Shown here: positions 14,657 through 15,695 of the stretch, piece by piece
Layout: every line of letters begins with the position of its first letter
Numbering within the stretch: position 1 is the first letter of the stretch
NCBI GenBank assembly: GCA_037444845.1
Contig: JBBILQ010000063.1
Span: 1 to 15,695 of the forward strand
DNA length: 15,695 bases
From: JARYMI01 sp037444845
GTDB lineage: Bacteria; Acidobacteriota; Aminicenantia; Aminicenantales; UBA8522
Direction of reading: 5' to 3'
Notes under the pieces: model-generated
What the model was told of the DNA's origin: nothing
The model's input: only the letters and a program-made list of their open reading frames with translations
Databases searched by the model: none
Position numbers and translations under genes: made by a program

Positions 14657-14685
14657 ATTTTAACCCGATAGCCCTGTATTGTCCA
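14657..14685 (-). promoter_or_regulatory. Candidate promoter of the fmdB-type gene
   Basis: On the minus strand: TGGACA (14685-14680), 17-bp spacer, TAAAAT (14662-14657). The -10 ends 11 bases before the ATG at 14645, so the transcript would be leaderless or nearly so, in keeping with the missing Shine-Dalgarno. Confidence 0.45.
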
Positions 14686-14776
14686 TGGTGACTCGGAATG
14701 ACACACAAGCCGGCGGCTTCAATTTCTGTTCTCAAGGAATTCGGGAAGGCAAAATCAAGAGAAAAAAATCAGGCAA

Positions 14777-14792
14777 TCACGCAAGCTGTCCC
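14777..14792 (-). repeat. Solo sequence resembling an end of the 230-bp element
   Basis: Minus strand GGGACAGCTTGCGTGA matches the left terminal repeat core GGGACGCCATGCGTAA at 12 of 16 positions. It begins a few bases after the ridA stop codon. No paired second end was found nearby. It could be a remnant of a related element or chance. Confidence 0.35.
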
Positions 14793-14797
14793 CCATT

Positions 14798-15298
14798 TTA
14801 AAGGAGGGCGATGGCCTCGATCTCTACCTTGACATCGCGCGGCAGACGGGCTACCTGGACAGTGGACCGGGCCGGGAAGGGCGCCTTGAAGAATTCCGCA
14901 TAGACCTGGTTCATCCGGCTGAAGTCGTTCATGTCCTGGAGAAAGACCGTGCACTTGACGACCTTCTCGTAGGAACTGCCAGCAGCTTCGAGCACAGCGC
15001 CCAGGTTCTTAAGAACGACCCTTGTCTGCTCCTCGATCGTCCCGGAGTTGAGCTCGCCCGTGGCGGGGTCGAGAGGGATCTGTCCCGATGCGAAGACAAA
15101 CCCGTTGGCGATGATTCCCTGCGAGTAGGGGCCGACCGCCTTGGGCGCCTTTTCGGTTTTTACTTCCTGTTTCATTTTTATGTCTCCTTTCTGTTGAGTG
15201 GGGATTCGCCCGGGGTCAACCTGTCCGGCAGCCGCGACGCGGCCCGGACCGAACGTTGCCATCGAGCCCAGGACCAGAAGCGCTTCTCGTCTTTTCAT
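14798..15298 (-). CDS. ridA: RidA (YjgF/YER057c/UK114) enamine/imine deaminase, with in-frame N-terminal Tat-like extension
   Basis: RidA hydrolyses reactive enamine/imine intermediates to keto acids and ammonia. The core (from M at 15175, 125 aa) is full length: KAPKAVGPYSQGI with the active-site Tyr region, and PARSTVQVARLPRDVKVEIEAIA with the catalytic Arg equivalent to E. coli R105. The frame stays open upstream to an ATG at 15298 preceded by GGAGGAGA, which adds 41 residues. These begin MKRREALLVLG, a twin-arginine-like n-region and hydrophobic core, and contain an AAA cleavage-type site at 22-24. The internal ATG at 15175 has its own AAAGGAG eight bases upstream, so both a signal-bearing and a cytosolic form may be made. 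It lies 20 bp after the PBP1C-like gene, probably in one operon. Confidence 0.9.
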   Translation of the reverse strand: MKRREALLVLGSMATFGPGRVAAAGQVDPGRIPTQQKGDIKMKQEVKTEKAPKAVGPYSQGIIANGFVFASGQIPLDPATGELNSGTIEEQTRVVLKNLGAVLEAAGSSYEKVVKCTVFLQDMNDFSRMNQVYAEFFKAPFPARSTVQVARLPRDVKVEIEAIALL

Positions 15299-15318
15299 AA
15301 CTCGATCTCCTCCATATT

Positions 15319-15695
15319 TCAGGTCAGGACAAAAATCCTGACCGGACGGCTTTCTGATGCTTTCGTCCCGACAATAAGCTTGGCTTTTATTGTATATGAT
15401 CCAGGTTTGAGATTCCAGAAAATGCTGTAGGGCGAGGAGGATTGACCGATCTTCTGGCCGTTGATATACCATTCGACGACGTCCGCTTCCCCCGTGGCCT
15501 CAGGAGAAACCGACGCACGCAGTTTGATGCGCTGGTGCTCCAGGCGCAGCACAGGGTCGATCTTGAATACGTCGCCGTCCCGGGGGAAGGTGATCGCGAC
15601 CGCCGGCTTCGAGCTCACGGCTGAAGCTTTCGAAGAAGAATTGTTTTTAGCTGAAAAGTCAACTGCTGGCAAAGAGGACGACCGAAGTGCAGAGG
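15319..15695 (-). CDS. C-terminal domain of a PBP1C-like protein (gene continues past the right edge)
   Basis: Only the C-terminal 125 codons or so are present; the frame is open to the last base, so the start lies beyond the window. A Ser/Ala-rich linker (about 15600-15695) is followed by an immunoglobulin-like beta domain: AITFPRDGDVFKIDP, then QRIKLRA, VVEWYINGQKIG and FWNLKPGSYTIKA. This order of strands matches the PBP1C C-terminal domain (BiPBP_C) of periplasmic peptidoglycan glycosyltransferase/transpeptidases. Such a domain could also sit on another envelope protein, so PBP1C is probable rather than certain. The final codons form a perfect 8-bp stem-loop. Confidence 0.7.
   Translation of the reverse strand, partial: SALRSSSLPAVDFSAKNNSSSKASAVSSKPAVAITFPRDGDVFKIDPVLRLEHQRIKLRASVSPEATGEADVVEWYINGQKIGQSSSPYSIFWNLKPGSYTIKAKLIVGTKASESRPVRIFVLT
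15322..15343. repeat. Perfect stem-loop at the end of the PBP1C-like gene
   Basis: GGTCAGGA (15322-15329) and TCCTGACC (15336-15343) pair perfectly over 8 bp with a six-base loop. On the minus-strand mRNA it covers the last codons before the stop and lies just ahead of the ridA Shine-Dalgarno. No U-run follows, so an intercistronic stability or translational element is likelier than a terminator. Confidence 0.6.

Noticed and set aside
14773..14797. Intrinsic terminator after ridA (T7 run on the minus strand at 14768-14762)
   Set aside because: No stable GC stem could be formed immediately before the T-run; the sequence fits an element end better.

Overview
This window reads as ordinary bacterial chromosome with a moderately GC-rich composition and dense, mostly well-spaced genes. 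It carries a type A-like RNase P RNA, an initiator tRNA, proton-translocating complex I genes, an NtrX-type enhancer-binding regulator, a PBP1C-like fragment and a Tat-like signal peptide. Together these suggest a Gram-negative-type, respiring, protein- or peptide-using bacterium. I cannot fix the phylum. An Acidobacteriota/Aminicenantota-like or deltaproteobacterial-like lineage would fit, but that is a guess.

Layout. (1) 1-1310: 3' part of an NtrX-like sigma-54 response regulator, whose last 28 codons lie inside rnpB (1224-1600). (2) 1684-2064 (minus): a stand-alone receiver protein with its own promoter and a 14-bp palindrome between its -35 and -10. (3) 2169-8012 (minus): a tight nuoJ-K-L-M-N cluster for the membrane-arm subunits of complex I, with no nuoA-I in front of it. 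(4) 8027-8201: a compact divergent promoter region feeding nuoJ leftwards and the initiator tRNA-fMet rightwards. (5) 8482-8880: a second orphan receiver protein. (6) 8937-9965 (minus): a proline-racemase-fold enzyme with the Cys/Thr pair of trans-3-hydroxy-L-proline dehydratase. (7) 10128-14156: an apparent co-directional run of Xaa-Pro aminopeptidase, nitrilase-superfamily hydrolase, NusG paralogue and DegT-family sugar aminotransferase. (8) 14168-14397: a 230-bp element with imperfect terminal inverted repeats, flanked by 17-bp imperfect direct repeats, wedged exactly between two convergent stop codons. (9) 14400-14645 (minus): FmdB-type zinc-ribbon protein. (10) 14798-15695 (minus): a RidA enamine/imine deaminase with two in-frame starts, the longer adding a Tat-like signal peptide. 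It lies downstream of the C-terminal domain of a PBP1C-like protein that runs off the right edge.

How the parts may work together. The nuo cluster gives the proton-pumping half of a respiratory complex whose electron-input half must be encoded elsewhere. The aminopeptidase, hydroxyproline dehydratase and RidA could form a loose proline/hydroxyproline salvage theme: the dehydratase product is a pyrroline-carboxylate imine/enamine, the chemical class RidA acts on. They are not one operon, so this is inference. The NusG paralogue directly before a sugar aminotransferase recalls specialised NusG factors that serve surface-polysaccharide operons.

The most unusual observations are the sense overlap between a regulator gene and RNase P RNA, the MITE-like element with a reconstructable empty site, the apparent export form of RidA, the nitrilase homologue lacking its catalytic lysine, and several promoters placed so close to start codons that the mRNAs would be nearly leaderless. 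No CRISPR array, prophage, intact insertion sequence or clear new defence system is visible.
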